Positions 51,149-58,681 of a DNA stretch of 64,000 nucleotides are shown here, piece after piece. Position numbers and translations under genes: made by a program. A model generated the notes under the pieces. It did no database searches and was not told the DNA's origin. It was given only the letters and a program-made list of their open reading frames with translations. The stretch is taken from assembly GCF_023278185.1 (NCBI RefSeq), contig NZ_CP066356.1:6378001-6442000 (forward strand), in the 5' to 3' direction. The DNA is from Bradyrhizobium elkanii USDA 76. Its GTDB lineage: Bacteria; Pseudomonadota; Alphaproteobacteria; Rhizobiales; Xanthobacteraceae. Position 1 is the first letter of the stretch. Every line of letters begins with the position of its first letter.

Positions 51149-51164
51149 GAATTGCACGAATTGC
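51149..51164. promoter_or_regulatory. Direct repeat GAATTGC-AC-GAATTGC
   Basis: Two 7-bp copies 9 bp apart lie just past the DUF1445 stop, 68-83 nt before the binding-protein start. They could be part of an internal promoter or control site. This is seen, not tested; chance occurrence is possible. Confidence 0.25.
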
Positions 51165-51168
51165 CTAT

Positions 51169-51987
51169 TCAGAGCACAGCGAGCTGCTTGTTCCTGAGAT
51201 CGGTCACCAGCATCAGGCCCGGCGAATGCGTGATCGCGAACGGCAGCTTCGCGCTTGCGATCACCGATTGCGGCGTGACGCCACAGGCCCAGAACACCGG
51301 GATCTCGTCATCGGCGACCGGTACCGCATCGCCGTAATCGGGCTTGGCGATATCCTTGATGCCGATCGCATGCGGATGGCCGAGATGGACCGGCGCGCCA
51401 TGCACGGACGGAAAGCGCGAGGTGATCTGCACCGCGCGGATCGCATCCGCCGGCTTGAACGGGCGCATCGACACCACCATGGGTCCCGCGAACGGCGCCG
51501 ACGGGCTGCAGGCGATATTGGTCCGGTACATTGGCACACGCAGATTGCGTTCAATGTGACGGATCGGCAGGCCCTCATCCAGCAGCGCCTCTTCAAACGA
51601 GTAGGAGCAGCCGAGCACGAAGGTGACGAGATCGTCGCGCCAGTATTTGGTGATGTCGGTCGGCTCGTCCGCCACCTCGCCGTCGCGCCAGACCCGGTAG
51701 CGCGGCACGTCGGTGCGGATGTCGAGGTCGAGGCCGAGCGCCGGAATGCGGGGGTCGCCGACATCGGACATGCCGATGATCGGGCACGGCTTCGGATTGA
51801 GCTGGCAGAAGCGGTGGAAGGCGCCGGCGAGCTTTTCCGGCAGGATCGCGAGATTGCCCTGGACGAAACCATTGGCGAGGCCGGCCGTGGTGGCCGAGGC
51901 CACGCCGTCACGGCAGGCGCGGCGCGCTTCGACGCTCGCCGGCACCGGCTCCCCCTGAGATCGCTGCACTGCCGCAAAAACAGTCAT
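51169..51987 (-). CDS. DUF1445 / D-glutamate cyclase-like putative hydro-lyase
   Basis: From ATG 51987 (GGGCAGGAGAATCCC upstream) the product has 272 residues, the length of bacterial DUF1445 proteins. Characteristic stretches are [48 protein letters not shown] and [15 protein letters not shown]. The mammalian homologue converts D-glutamate to 5-oxo-D-proline; bacterial members are annotated as putative hydro-lyases. It lies divergent from lysR and 87 bp ahead of the second transporter, so it probably acts on the imported compound or a derivative. Confidence 0.87.
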   Translation of the reverse strand: MTVFAAVQRSQGEPVPASVEARRACRDGVASATTAGLANGFVQGNLAILPEKLAGAFHRFCQLNPKPCPIIGMSDVGDPRIPALGLDLDIRTDVPRYRVWRDGEVADEPTDITKYWRDDLVTFVLGCSYSFEEALLDEGLPIRHIERNLRVPMYRTNIACSPSAPFAGPMVVSMRPFKPADAIRAVQITSRFPSVHGAPVHLGHPHAIGIKDIAKPDYGDAVPVADDEIPVFWACGVTPQSVIASAKLPFAITHSPGLMLVTDLRNKQLAVL

Positions 51988-52037
51988 GGGATTCTCCTGC
52001 CCATAATCTCGACAAGGACAAACCAACACCAAGCGTG

Positions 52038-52067
52038 GTATAATGTCTAATCGTCCTTTCTAATCAA
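52038..52067 (-). promoter_or_regulatory. Sigma-70-like promoter for the DUF1445/transporter operon
   Basis: Read on the minus strand: TTGATT at 52067-52062, an 18-bp spacer, and TTATAC at 52043-52038. Transcription would begin about 40 bp before the DUF1445 start. On the opposite strand, TATAAT at 52039-52044 may be the -10 box of lysR, so the two promoters would overlap. Confidence 0.55.
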
Positions 52068-52068
52068 A

Positions 52069-52091
52069 ATCGATAAAACAGATTTATCGAT
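52069..52091. promoter_or_regulatory. LysR operator candidate, perfect inverted repeat
   Basis: ATCGATAAA-ACAGA-TTTATCGAT has two perfect 9-bp arms. It abuts the -35 box of the divergent operon promoter and lies 17-39 nt before the lysR start. This is the classical place for a LysR-type activator to stimulate the target operon and repress its own gene. Confidence 0.65.
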
Positions 52092-52107
52092 CGGGAAAAT
52101 ACTTCCA

Positions 52108-53025
52108 ATGACGGACTTCCGCTCGATCGAGACATTCCTTTGGGTCGTCAAGCTCGGCAGCTTCCGCGGCGCCGCCCAGCGGCTCAACACCACCCAGCCG
52201 GCGATCTCCCAGCGCATTGCCCAGCTCGAGCGCGAAATGGGCGTCAAGCTGCTCAACCGCGACCACCGGGTGGCCTCGCCGACCCCGAGCGGGCGGCTGA
52301 TGATGATCTATGCCGAGAAGCTGATCGGCCTGCGTTCGGAGATGATGGCCGAGGTCGGCGACCGTTCCGCGATGCGCGGCGCGCTGCGGCTCGGTGTCGC
52401 GGAGACCATCGTGCACACCTGGCTGCCGCGCCTCGTCAAGAGCGTCAACGAGGTCTACCCGAACCTGTCGCTGGAGATCGAGGTCGACATCACGCCCAAT
52501 CTGACGCAGCGGCTGCTGGCGCAGGAGATCGAGCTCGCCTTCGTGCTCGGACCGGTCTCGGCCTCCGGCGCGCACAACCATGTGCTGTGCGATTACCCGA
52601 TCGGTTTCCTGGCGAGCCCGGCGCTCGGCCTCGGCGACGGCCCGGTGGCGCGGCAGGACCTGGCGCGGTTTCCGATCATCACCTTTCCGCGCAAGACCCA
52701 GCCCTACGAAACCGTGCGCGCGCTGTTCAACGCCCCCGATCTGCCGCCGATCCGGCTGCACGCCTCGACCTCGCTCGCGACCGTGATCCACATGGCCAAT
52801 GAAGGGCTTGGCATCGCGGTGATCCCGGCGGCGATCGTCGAGAACGAGCTTGCCGACGGGCGGCTGCAACTGCTCGACACCGACCTCAAGCTGCCGCCCC
52901 TCACCTTCACCGCGAGCTGGCTCGCCTCGCCCGATGCGGTCGCCATCGAGCGCGTCGCCAATCTCGCCAGGCAGATCGCGCAGGCGAGCGTGGCGGTTGA
53001 CGGCGCGAGAGTGGCGCGTCATTGA
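52108..53025 (+). CDS. LysR-type transcriptional regulator
   Basis: A 305-residue LysR protein. The winged helix-turn-helix is at about 2-60 (VVKLGSFRGAAQRLNTTQPAISQRIAQLERE), followed by the linker helix and a periplasmic-binding-like effector domain (LRLGVAETIVHTWLPRL, ITFPRKTQPYETVRALF). It probably senses a small acid or amino-acid-like ligand. A perfect inverted repeat lies directly upstream, between this gene and the DUF1445/transporter operon, its likely target. The genes downstream on its own strand are a carbamoylase-like hydrolase and a 2-hydroxyacid dehydrogenase. Confidence 0.92.
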   Translation: MTDFRSIETFLWVVKLGSFRGAAQRLNTTQPAISQRIAQLEREMGVKLLNRDHRVASPTPSGRLMMIYAEKLIGLRSEMMAEVGDRSAMRGALRLGVAETIVHTWLPRLVKSVNEVYPNLSLEIEVDITPNLTQRLLAQEIELAFVLGPVSASGAHNHVLCDYPIGFLASPALGLGDGPVARQDLARFPIITFPRKTQPYETVRALFNAPDLPPIRLHASTSLATVIHMANEGLGIAVIPAAIVENELADGRLQLLDTDLKLPPLTFTASWLASPDAVAIERVANLARQIAQASVAVDGARVARH

Positions 53026-53045
53026 ACGATTGCCGGATAATCGAA

Positions 53046-53171
53046 CGTCATTCCGGGATGGTCCGAAGGACCAGACCTCAGGTGCGCAACCGCGCACCGG
53101 GGAATCTCGAGATTCCATAATGCGCAATTGCGCATTAGGGTTCGATGCTGACGCATCGCCCCGGAATGACG
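53046..53171. repeat. Family E palindromic repeat
   Basis: Ends are CGTCATTCCGGG and CCCCGGAATGACG. Nested hairpins include GGTCCGAAGGACC, GGTGCGCAACCGCGCACC, GGAATCTCGAGATTCC and the perfect 18-bp AATGCGCAATTGCGCATT (53119-53136), then ATGCTGACGCAT. It lies between lysR and the metallohydrolase gene. Confidence 0.85.
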
Positions 53172-53193
53172 AAAATAAAAATGGACTGACGAC

Positions 53194-54444
53194 ATGAGCC
53201 GAGCCGCCACCAACCTGCAGATCGATTCCGCCCGCCTCTGGGGCACCATCCACGAAACCGCGCAGTTCGGTGCAACGCCCAAGGGCGGCGTGCGGCGGCT
53301 GACCCTGAGCGCCGAAGACAAGCAGGTGCGCGACTGGTTCCGCAAGGCGTGCGAGGACGCGGGCCTCGAGGTGCAGGTCGACGCGCTGGGCTCGATGTTC
53401 GGCTTAAGGAAAGGACGGGACATGTCGAAGCCGCCGATCGGCGTCGGCTCGCATCTCGACACCCAGCCGACCGGTGGCAAATATGACGGCGTGCTCGGCA
53501 CGCTGGCGGCGCTCGAAATGGTGCGTACGCTGAACGATGCCGGCATCGAGACCGAGCTGCCGATCTGCATCTGCAACTGGACCAATGAAGAAGGCTCGCG
53601 CTTTGCGCCGGCGATGATGGCCTCCGCCGCCTATGTCGGCGACTTCACCACCGACGACATCCTGTCGCGCAAGGACGCCGAAGGCGTCACGGTGGCGCAG
53701 GCGCTGGACACGATCGGTTATCGCGGCGACGCCCCGGTCGGCCGCCAGAAGTTCACCAGCTTCGTCGAGCTGCATATCGAGCAGGGTCCGATCCTGGAGG
53801 CCGAGAACAAGACCATCGGCGTGGTCGATTCCGGCCAGGGCGTGTTGTGGTACGACGGCAAGATCACCGGCTTCGAGAGCCACGCCGGCTCGACCCCGAT
53901 GCCGCTGCGCCGCGATGCGCTGGCGACGCTGTCCGAGATCGTGCTGGCGATGGAGAGCATCGCGAAGAAGCACGGCCCGAAGGCAGTCGGCACCATCGGC
54001 GAGGCCGTGATCGCCGCGCCCTCGCGCAACGTCATCCCCGGCGAGATCGCCTTCACGGTGGATTGCCGCAGCGCCGACGCCGCGATCATGGATGCGCTGG
54101 ATCGCGACCTGCGTGCCGCCGTGAGCGAGATCGCAGCAAAGCGCAAGGTCGAGGTGCAGCTTGATCTCGTCTGGCGCAAGGCGCCGACGCATTTCGATCC
54201 CAAACTGGTCGACGCGGTGGAGAATGCGGCGAAACAGCTCGGCTATTCGCACCGCCGCATCACCTCGGGCGCCGGCCACGATGCCTGCAACCTCAACACG
54301 GTGATGCCGGCAGCAATGGTGTTCGTGCCCTGCAAGGACGGCATCAGCCATAATGAGCTGGAAGACGCCAAGCAGACCGATTGCGCCGCCGGCGCCAACG
54401 TCCTGATGCATACGGTGCTGGCGCTCGCCGGCGTCGCGTCCTGA
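53194..54444 (+). CDS. M20-type amidohydrolase (carbamoylase/beta-ureidopropionase-like)
   Basis: A 416-residue hydantoinase/carbamoylase-family enzyme. Metal ligands are visible in GSHLDTQPTGGKYDGVLG (H87, D98), NWTNEEGSRF (Glu), and FVELHIEQGPILE (His). A final His lies in GISHNELE. Such enzymes cleave N-carbamoyl amino acids, allantoate or ureidopropionate. The start codon is ATG 53194; the ribosome site is weak. It sits 168 bp after lysR with a family E repeat in the gap, and the next gene begins 32 bp after its stop. Confidence 0.9.
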   Translation: MSRAATNLQIDSARLWGTIHETAQFGATPKGGVRRLTLSAEDKQVRDWFRKACEDAGLEVQVDALGSMFGLRKGRDMSKPPIGVGSHLDTQPTGGKYDGVLGTLAALEMVRTLNDAGIETELPICICNWTNEEGSRFAPAMMASAAYVGDFTTDDILSRKDAEGVTVAQALDTIGYRGDAPVGRQKFTSFVELHIEQGPILEAENKTIGVVDSGQGVLWYDGKITGFESHAGSTPMPLRRDALATLSEIVLAMESIAKKHGPKAVGTIGEAVIAAPSRNVIPGEIAFTVDCRSADAAIMDALDRDLRAAVSEIAAKRKVEVQLDLVWRKAPTHFDPKLVDAVENAAKQLGYSHRRITSGAGHDACNLNTVMPAAMVFVPCKDGISHNELEDAKQTDCAAGANVLMHTVLALAGVAS

Positions 54445-54476
54445 TCATCATTTCTCCTCATCGGATGGAGGCTTTC

Positions 54477-55388
54477 GTGCGCGCAGTGTTTGTCGACGCC
54501 AATGAATCGCTCGCTGTCATCACCGAGCGCCTGGAAAAATCAGGCGATCCCAGGATGCGGATCAACCGCAACCCGGACATCAAGTCCGAGGACTATCCGG
54601 CGGTGCTCGACGGCGCCGAGATCGCGGTGGTCGACCACACCGCGCTGCCGACCGAGATTGCGAAAAAGTGCGCCGGCCTGAAGCACGTCGTGTTCCTCGG
54701 CACCGGCGCGCGCAGCTACATGAACCCGGAAGAGCTCGCCGAGCTCGGCATTTCCGTGCACCTGATCAAGGGCTATGGCGACACCGCGGTCGCGGAATCG
54801 GCGATCGCGCTGATGTGGTCGTCGGCGCGCGTGATCGCGCAGATGGACCGCGAGATGCGCGCCGGCAACTGGCTGCGCGAGGACGGCATGCAGCTCACCG
54901 GCAAGACGCTCGGCCTCGTCGGCTTCGGCGGCATCGCTGCCGAGGTCGCCCGCATCGCGCTCGGCAGCGGCATGAAGGTGATCGCCTGGAACCGGTCGCC
55001 CAGGAGCCATCCCGGCGTCGAATTCGTCGAGCTCGACACCGTGCTGGCCAACAGCGACGTGGTCTCGATCCACCTGCTGCTGAACGACGAGACCCGCGGC
55101 CTGATCACGCGCGACAAGATCGCGAAGATGAAAAAGGGCGTGGTGCTGATCAACACCGCGCGCGGCGCGATCGTCGACGAGCAGGCGATGATCGATGCGC
55201 TCAATTCGGGCCACATCCGCCACGCCGGCCTCGATGTCTACAACATCGAGCCGCTGCCGAAGGATCACCCGCTGACCAAGATCCCGAACGTGACGCTGTC
55301 GGCGCACTCCGCCTTCCGCACGCCCGAGGCGAGCGAGAATTTGATCCACGCGGCGTGGGAGCATTGCCGCAGGATCGTGAAGGGGTAA
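54477..55388 (+). CDS. D-2-hydroxyacid dehydrogenase
   Basis: The start is GTG 54477 with GGATGGAGG 5 nt upstream; a longer frame begins inside the hydrolase gene. The 303 residues include the NAD motif GLVGFGGIAAEVA and the catalytic Arg, Glu and His in INTARGAIVDEQ, DVYNIEPLP and LSAHSAFRT. It would reduce a 2-oxo acid or oxidise a D-2-hydroxy acid. It is 32 bp behind the carbamoylase-like gene, so the two enzymes probably act on successive intermediates. Confidence 0.9.
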   Translation: MRAVFVDANESLAVITERLEKSGDPRMRINRNPDIKSEDYPAVLDGAEIAVVDHTALPTEIAKKCAGLKHVVFLGTGARSYMNPEELAELGISVHLIKGYGDTAVAESAIALMWSSARVIAQMDREMRAGNWLREDGMQLTGKTLGLVGFGGIAAEVARIALGSGMKVIAWNRSPRSHPGVEFVELDTVLANSDVVSIHLLLNDETRGLITRDKIAKMKKGVVLINTARGAIVDEQAMIDALNSGHIRHAGLDVYNIEPLPKDHPLTKIPNVTLSAHSAFRTPEASENLIHAAWEHCRRIVKG

Positions 55389-55396
55389 TCTCCACT

Positions 55397-55528
55397 GTCG
55401 TCCCGGCCAAGCGAAGCGCGAGCCGGGACCCATAACCACCGAAGGTCATTGTTGCATAACGCTGGAGCCACAGCTCGCTTCGACAACGAACGTCTGTGGT
55501 TATGGGTCCCTGCTTTCGCAGGGACGAC
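55397..55528. repeat. Family A palindromic repeat, copy 8
   Basis: The left arm is GTCGTCCCGGCCAAGCGAAG, GCGAGCCGGGACCCATAACC, with a widened tip; the right arm is GGTTATGGGTCCCTGC, TTTCGCAGGGACGAC. It fills the convergent gap between the dehydrogenase genes at 54477 and 55549 and probably ends both transcripts. Confidence 0.85.
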
Positions 55529-55548
55529 GATGTGGCTGACAGCGTAGC

Positions 55549-56628
55549 CTAATCCACCATCTCCGCGACCGCCTTGCCGCACGCCGTGGTGTCGGCATTG
55601 CCGCCGAGGTCGCGCGTGCGCAGCGTGCGTTCGCCGAGCGTGCGCTCGATCGCGCCGACGATGGCGCTAGCTGCCTGCTTCTCGCCGAGATGCTCCAGCA
55701 TCATCGCGCCCGACCAGATCATGCCGATCGGGTTGGCAATGCCCTGCCCGGCGATGTCAGGCGCCGAGCCGTGCACCGGCTCGAACACAGAGGGGAAATC
55801 GCCTTCCGGATTGATGTTGCCCGACGGCGCGATGCCGATCGTGCCGGTGCAGGCCGGGCCGAGATCGGAAAGAATGTCCCCGAACAAATTGGAGCCGACC
55901 ACGACGTCGAACCAGTCCGGATGCAGCACGAAATTCGCGGTCAGGATGTCGATGTGGTACTTGTCCCACTTCACGCCCGGATATTTCTTGGCCATCGCCT
56001 CCACGCGCTCGTCCCAGTAGGGCATGGTGATGGAGATGCCATTCGACTTGGTCGCCGAGGTCAAATGCTTCTTCGGCCGCGACTGCGCCAGATCGAACGC
56101 GAATTTCAGGATGCGGTCGACGCCGGTGCGGGTCATCACGGTCTGCTGGGTGACGAATTCGCGGTCGGTGTCCGGGAACATGCGGCCGCCGACGGAAGAA
56201 TATTCGCCCTCGGTATTCTCGCGCACCACCCAGAAATCGATGTCGCCGGGCTTGCGGTTCGCCAGCGGCGACGGCACGCCGGGCATCAGCCGCACCGGGC
56301 GCAGGTTGACGTACTGGTCGAACTCGCGGCGGAACTTGATCAGCGAGCCCCACAGCGAGATGTGATCCGGGATCTTGGCCGGCCAGCCGACCGCGCCGAA
56401 ATAGATCGCGTCATGCTTGCCGATCTTGTCCTTCCAGTCGGCCGGCATCATCTCGCCGTGCTTCTCGTAATAGTCGTAGGAGGCGAAGCCGAAATGGTCG
56501 AACTTCACGTCGACGCCGTGCTTCTTCGCCGCCGCCTCGATAACGCGCAGGCCCTCCGGCATCACTTCCTTGCCGATGCCGTCACCGGGAATGACCGCAA
56601 TCCGATACTGCTTCTTTGCACTGCTCAT
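55549..56628 (-). CDS. Tartrate dehydrogenase/decarboxylase family (isocitrate/isopropylmalate dehydrogenase fold)
   Basis: From ATG 56628 (AAGGGTG upstream) the product has 359 residues. The beta-decarboxylating dehydrogenase landmarks are present: IAVIPGDGIGKEV, the substrate Arg cluster in NLRPVRLMPG, VVRENTEGEYSSVGGRM, the Lys in SATKSNGI, the metal aspartates in GSNLFGDILSDL, and FEPVHGSAPDIAG. The VRENTEGEYSSVGGR form and the YEKHGEMMP segment match the tartrate dehydrogenase subgroup, which also oxidises D-malate. It links to the acid-sugar theme of the window. It stands alone, divergent from the SDR gene at 56798. Confidence 0.87.
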   Translation of the reverse strand: MSSAKKQYRIAVIPGDGIGKEVMPEGLRVIEAAAKKHGVDVKFDHFGFASYDYYEKHGEMMPADWKDKIGKHDAIYFGAVGWPAKIPDHISLWGSLIKFRREFDQYVNLRPVRLMPGVPSPLANRKPGDIDFWVVRENTEGEYSSVGGRMFPDTDREFVTQQTVMTRTGVDRILKFAFDLAQSRPKKHLTSATKSNGISITMPYWDERVEAMAKKYPGVKWDKYHIDILTANFVLHPDWFDVVVGSNLFGDILSDLGPACTGTIGIAPSGNINPEGDFPSVFEPVHGSAPDIAGQGIANPIGMIWSGAMMLEHLGEKQAASAIVGAIERTLGERTLRTRDLGGNADTTACGKAVAEMVD

Positions 56629-56797
56629 CGAGAACACCCTTGTGATTTGCCCGGCCGGCAATGCCGCCTATTCTGATGGTCCTGCAATGGACCAAACTTC
56701 GCGCGAGCGCAACGCTGCAGTGCAGTGTTGACCGCGGCGCGACCCTGCCCCACCAAATTCGCCGACACCCCACTCCTCATACCAAGCGAGACATCCC

Positions 56798-57574
56798 ATG
56801 GATCTGCATCTGCGCGGCAAGCGTGTCCTGATCACCGGCGCCTCCAAGGGCATTGGCGCGGCCGCCGCCGAAGCCTTTGCCGAGGAAGGCGCCAATCTGC
56901 TGCTCGCCGCCCGCAACGGCGAGCAATTGAAGGAACTGGCCGAGCGGCTCCGTTCGGCGCATCAGATCGACGCGGCGATCAGCGTGGTCGACCTGCGCAA
57001 ATCCGAAGATCTGGCGCGATTGGCAAGAGAAGCCGCCGACATCGACATCCTCGTCAACAATGCCGGCGACATCCCGGGCGGCTCGATCGACAAGATCGAC
57101 GAGGCGACATGGCGGCACGCCTGGGAGCTCAAGGTGTTCGGCTATGTCAACCTGACGCGCGCAGTCTATGCCCAGATGAAGGCACGCGGTGGCGGCGTGA
57201 TCGTCAACGACATCGGCGCAGCCGGCGAGAAGTTCGACGCCAACTACGTCTGCGGCAGCGCCGGCAATGCGGCGCTGATGGCGTTCACCCGCGCGCTCGG
57301 CGGCAAGAGCCTCGCCGACAATATCCGCGTCGTCGGCATCAATCCCGGCCCTGTCGGTACCGACCGCCACGTCACGCTGCTCAAGACCCGTGCCAAAAAC
57401 CAGTTCGGTGACGAGAACCGCTACAAGGAGTTCCAGAAAGGTCTGCCGCTCGGCCGCCCCGCACATGCGCGCGAGATCGGCGACCTGATGGCGTTCCTGG
57501 CGTCCGACCGCGCCGGCTATACGTCCGGCGTGATCTACACCGTGGATGGCGGGCTGACGTCGGGGTGGGGATGA
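56798..57574 (+). CDS. SDR family protein without the catalytic lysine
   Basis: A 258-residue Rossmann-fold SDR with TGASKGIG and VNNAGDIPGG. At the active site the sequence reads NDIGAAGEK...NYVCGSAGNAAL: Tyr150 is present but position 154 is Ser, not Lys, and the catalytic serine is not obvious either. A subgroup of SDRs shares this Y-x3-S-A-G-N pattern, so it is not random decay, but its chemistry is not classical. The C-terminal YTVDGGLTSGWG is typical of the superfamily. Substrate unknown. It stands alone, divergent from the tartrate-dehydrogenase-like gene. Confidence 0.8.
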   Translation: MDLHLRGKRVLITGASKGIGAAAAEAFAEEGANLLLAARNGEQLKELAERLRSAHQIDAAISVVDLRKSEDLARLAREAADIDILVNNAGDIPGGSIDKIDEATWRHAWELKVFGYVNLTRAVYAQMKARGGGVIVNDIGAAGEKFDANYVCGSAGNAALMAFTRALGGKSLADNIRVVGINPGPVGTDRHVTLLKTRAKNQFGDENRYKEFQKGLPLGRPAHAREIGDLMAFLASDRAGYTSGVIYTVDGGLTSGWG

Positions 57575-57591
57575 CGTCACCGCTTGCCGCG

Positions 57592-57741
57592 ACGTCATCC
57601 TGAGGAGCCGCGAAGCGGCGTCTCGAAGGATGGGCCACGGCCACGGGCTACGTCATCCTTCGAGGCTCGCCCAGCGGCGCAATTGCGCCGCAAGGCTCGC
57701 GCCTCCAGCGACAAAGGCGAAGCCTTTGCGCGGGGATGACG
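57592..57741. repeat. Family D repeat, copy 2
   Basis: Contains GACGTCATCCTGAGGAGCCGC, TCTCGAAGGATGG, CATCCTTCGAGGCTCGCC and the perfect palindrome GCGGCGCAATTGCGCCGC (57674-57691), then GCTCGCGCCTCCAGCGAC, AAGGCGAAGCCTTTGCG and GATGACGTC. It spans the convergent gap between the SDR and the alpha/beta hydrolase gene. Confidence 0.82.
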
Positions 57742-58593
57742 TCAACCAACCGTCCGCTCGAACAACTGCCGGATCAGCGTCGTGATGCGGCCCTGCGGCG
57801 CCAGCATCTGGTTCATGATGGAGAAATGATCGGCGCCGGCGATCTCCTCATAGGTCACCGGCAAGCCGTAACGGGCGCGATGGCCGGCGAAATCGGCGGT
57901 CTGCTTGCGCAGCAGCGGCAATTCGGCGCTGCCGACCACAAGCGACAGCGGCTTTGCCGTACCGCCTTCCGCCATCATCGGCGAGTTGCGCCGCGACGCC
58001 GCTTCGTCGAGCTTGAGCTTTTCGTTGAGGTAGGAATGCCTGATCGGCTCGAGGTCGTAGATTCCCGAGATCGCCATGCCGGCCCGGACATGGGCGTTCG
58101 ACAGCGCCATCGATGTCAGATGTCCGCCGGCCGACCAGCCCGACACCACGATGCCCTCGGCAGCGGCTCCGAGCGCGGGCAACTGCCCGGCCAGAAAGTC
58201 GATGCCAGCATGGATCTCGGCGACGATGTCATCGAGCGTCGCATCGGGCGCCAGCGTATAGCCGATCAGCGCGACATTGATGCCATGGGCCATCGGCCCC
58301 TCGGCGAAGATCGTGAACACTTCCTTGGCACGGGTCTGCCAGTAGCCGCCGTGGATGAACAGCAGCGTCGGCGCGCCGTCGCGTGCCTTCAGGAAATCGA
58401 TCCGGTTGCGCTCACGCGGGCCATATCGGAGGTCGAGATGTTGCGCGTGCTTCTGCCGCAATGCCGCCGAGCGCTGCTCCCATCCCGCAGCAATCTCGGC
58501 GCTGCCCTTGACGGCAACGCCGTTGTTCAGACCGAGATCGCGCTCCTCTTGGCTCATTGCGCGCCAGTCCAGCGCGGAAAACAACGCTGCCAT
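57742..58593 (-). CDS. Alpha/beta hydrolase, kynurenine formamidase-like
   Basis: From ATG 58593 (GGAGG 8 nt upstream; a GTG 6 bp earlier is also in frame) the product has 283 residues. It carries the HGGYW oxyanion motif (81-85), the nucleophile elbow G-W-S154-A-G-G, and a late catalytic His in GADHFSIMNQM. HGGYW is typical of the eukaryote-like arylformamidase/BD-FAE esterase group, which cleave N-formylkynurenine or related esters and amides. No other kynurenine-pathway gene is present, so the natural substrate is open. It is divergent from the amidase gene at 58682 with an 88-bp gap. Confidence 0.83.
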   Translation of the reverse strand: MAALFSALDWRAMSQEERDLGLNNGVAVKGSAEIAAGWEQRSAALRQKHAQHLDLRYGPRERNRIDFLKARDGAPTLLFIHGGYWQTRAKEVFTIFAEGPMAHGINVALIGYTLAPDATLDDIVAEIHAGIDFLAGQLPALGAAAEGIVVSGWSAGGHLTSMALSNAHVRAGMAISGIYDLEPIRHSYLNEKLKLDEAASRRNSPMMAEGGTAKPLSLVVGSAELPLLRKQTADFAGHRARYGLPVTYEEIAGADHFSIMNQMLAPQGRITTLIRQLFERTVG

Positions 58594-58681
58594 CCCCACC
58601 CCCTCCGTTCACGTCGCATTGCCACGACGGCAGGAAATGTTCTACAGCACAAGCAAACAGAAGGCATAGGAGCAACGGCGC

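Noticed and set aside
57742..58593. Kynurenine pathway enzyme as a firm call
   Set aside because: HGGYW and GWSAGG fit formamidase-like hydrolases, but neither tryptophan dioxygenase nor kynureninase is present, so only a likeness is claimed.
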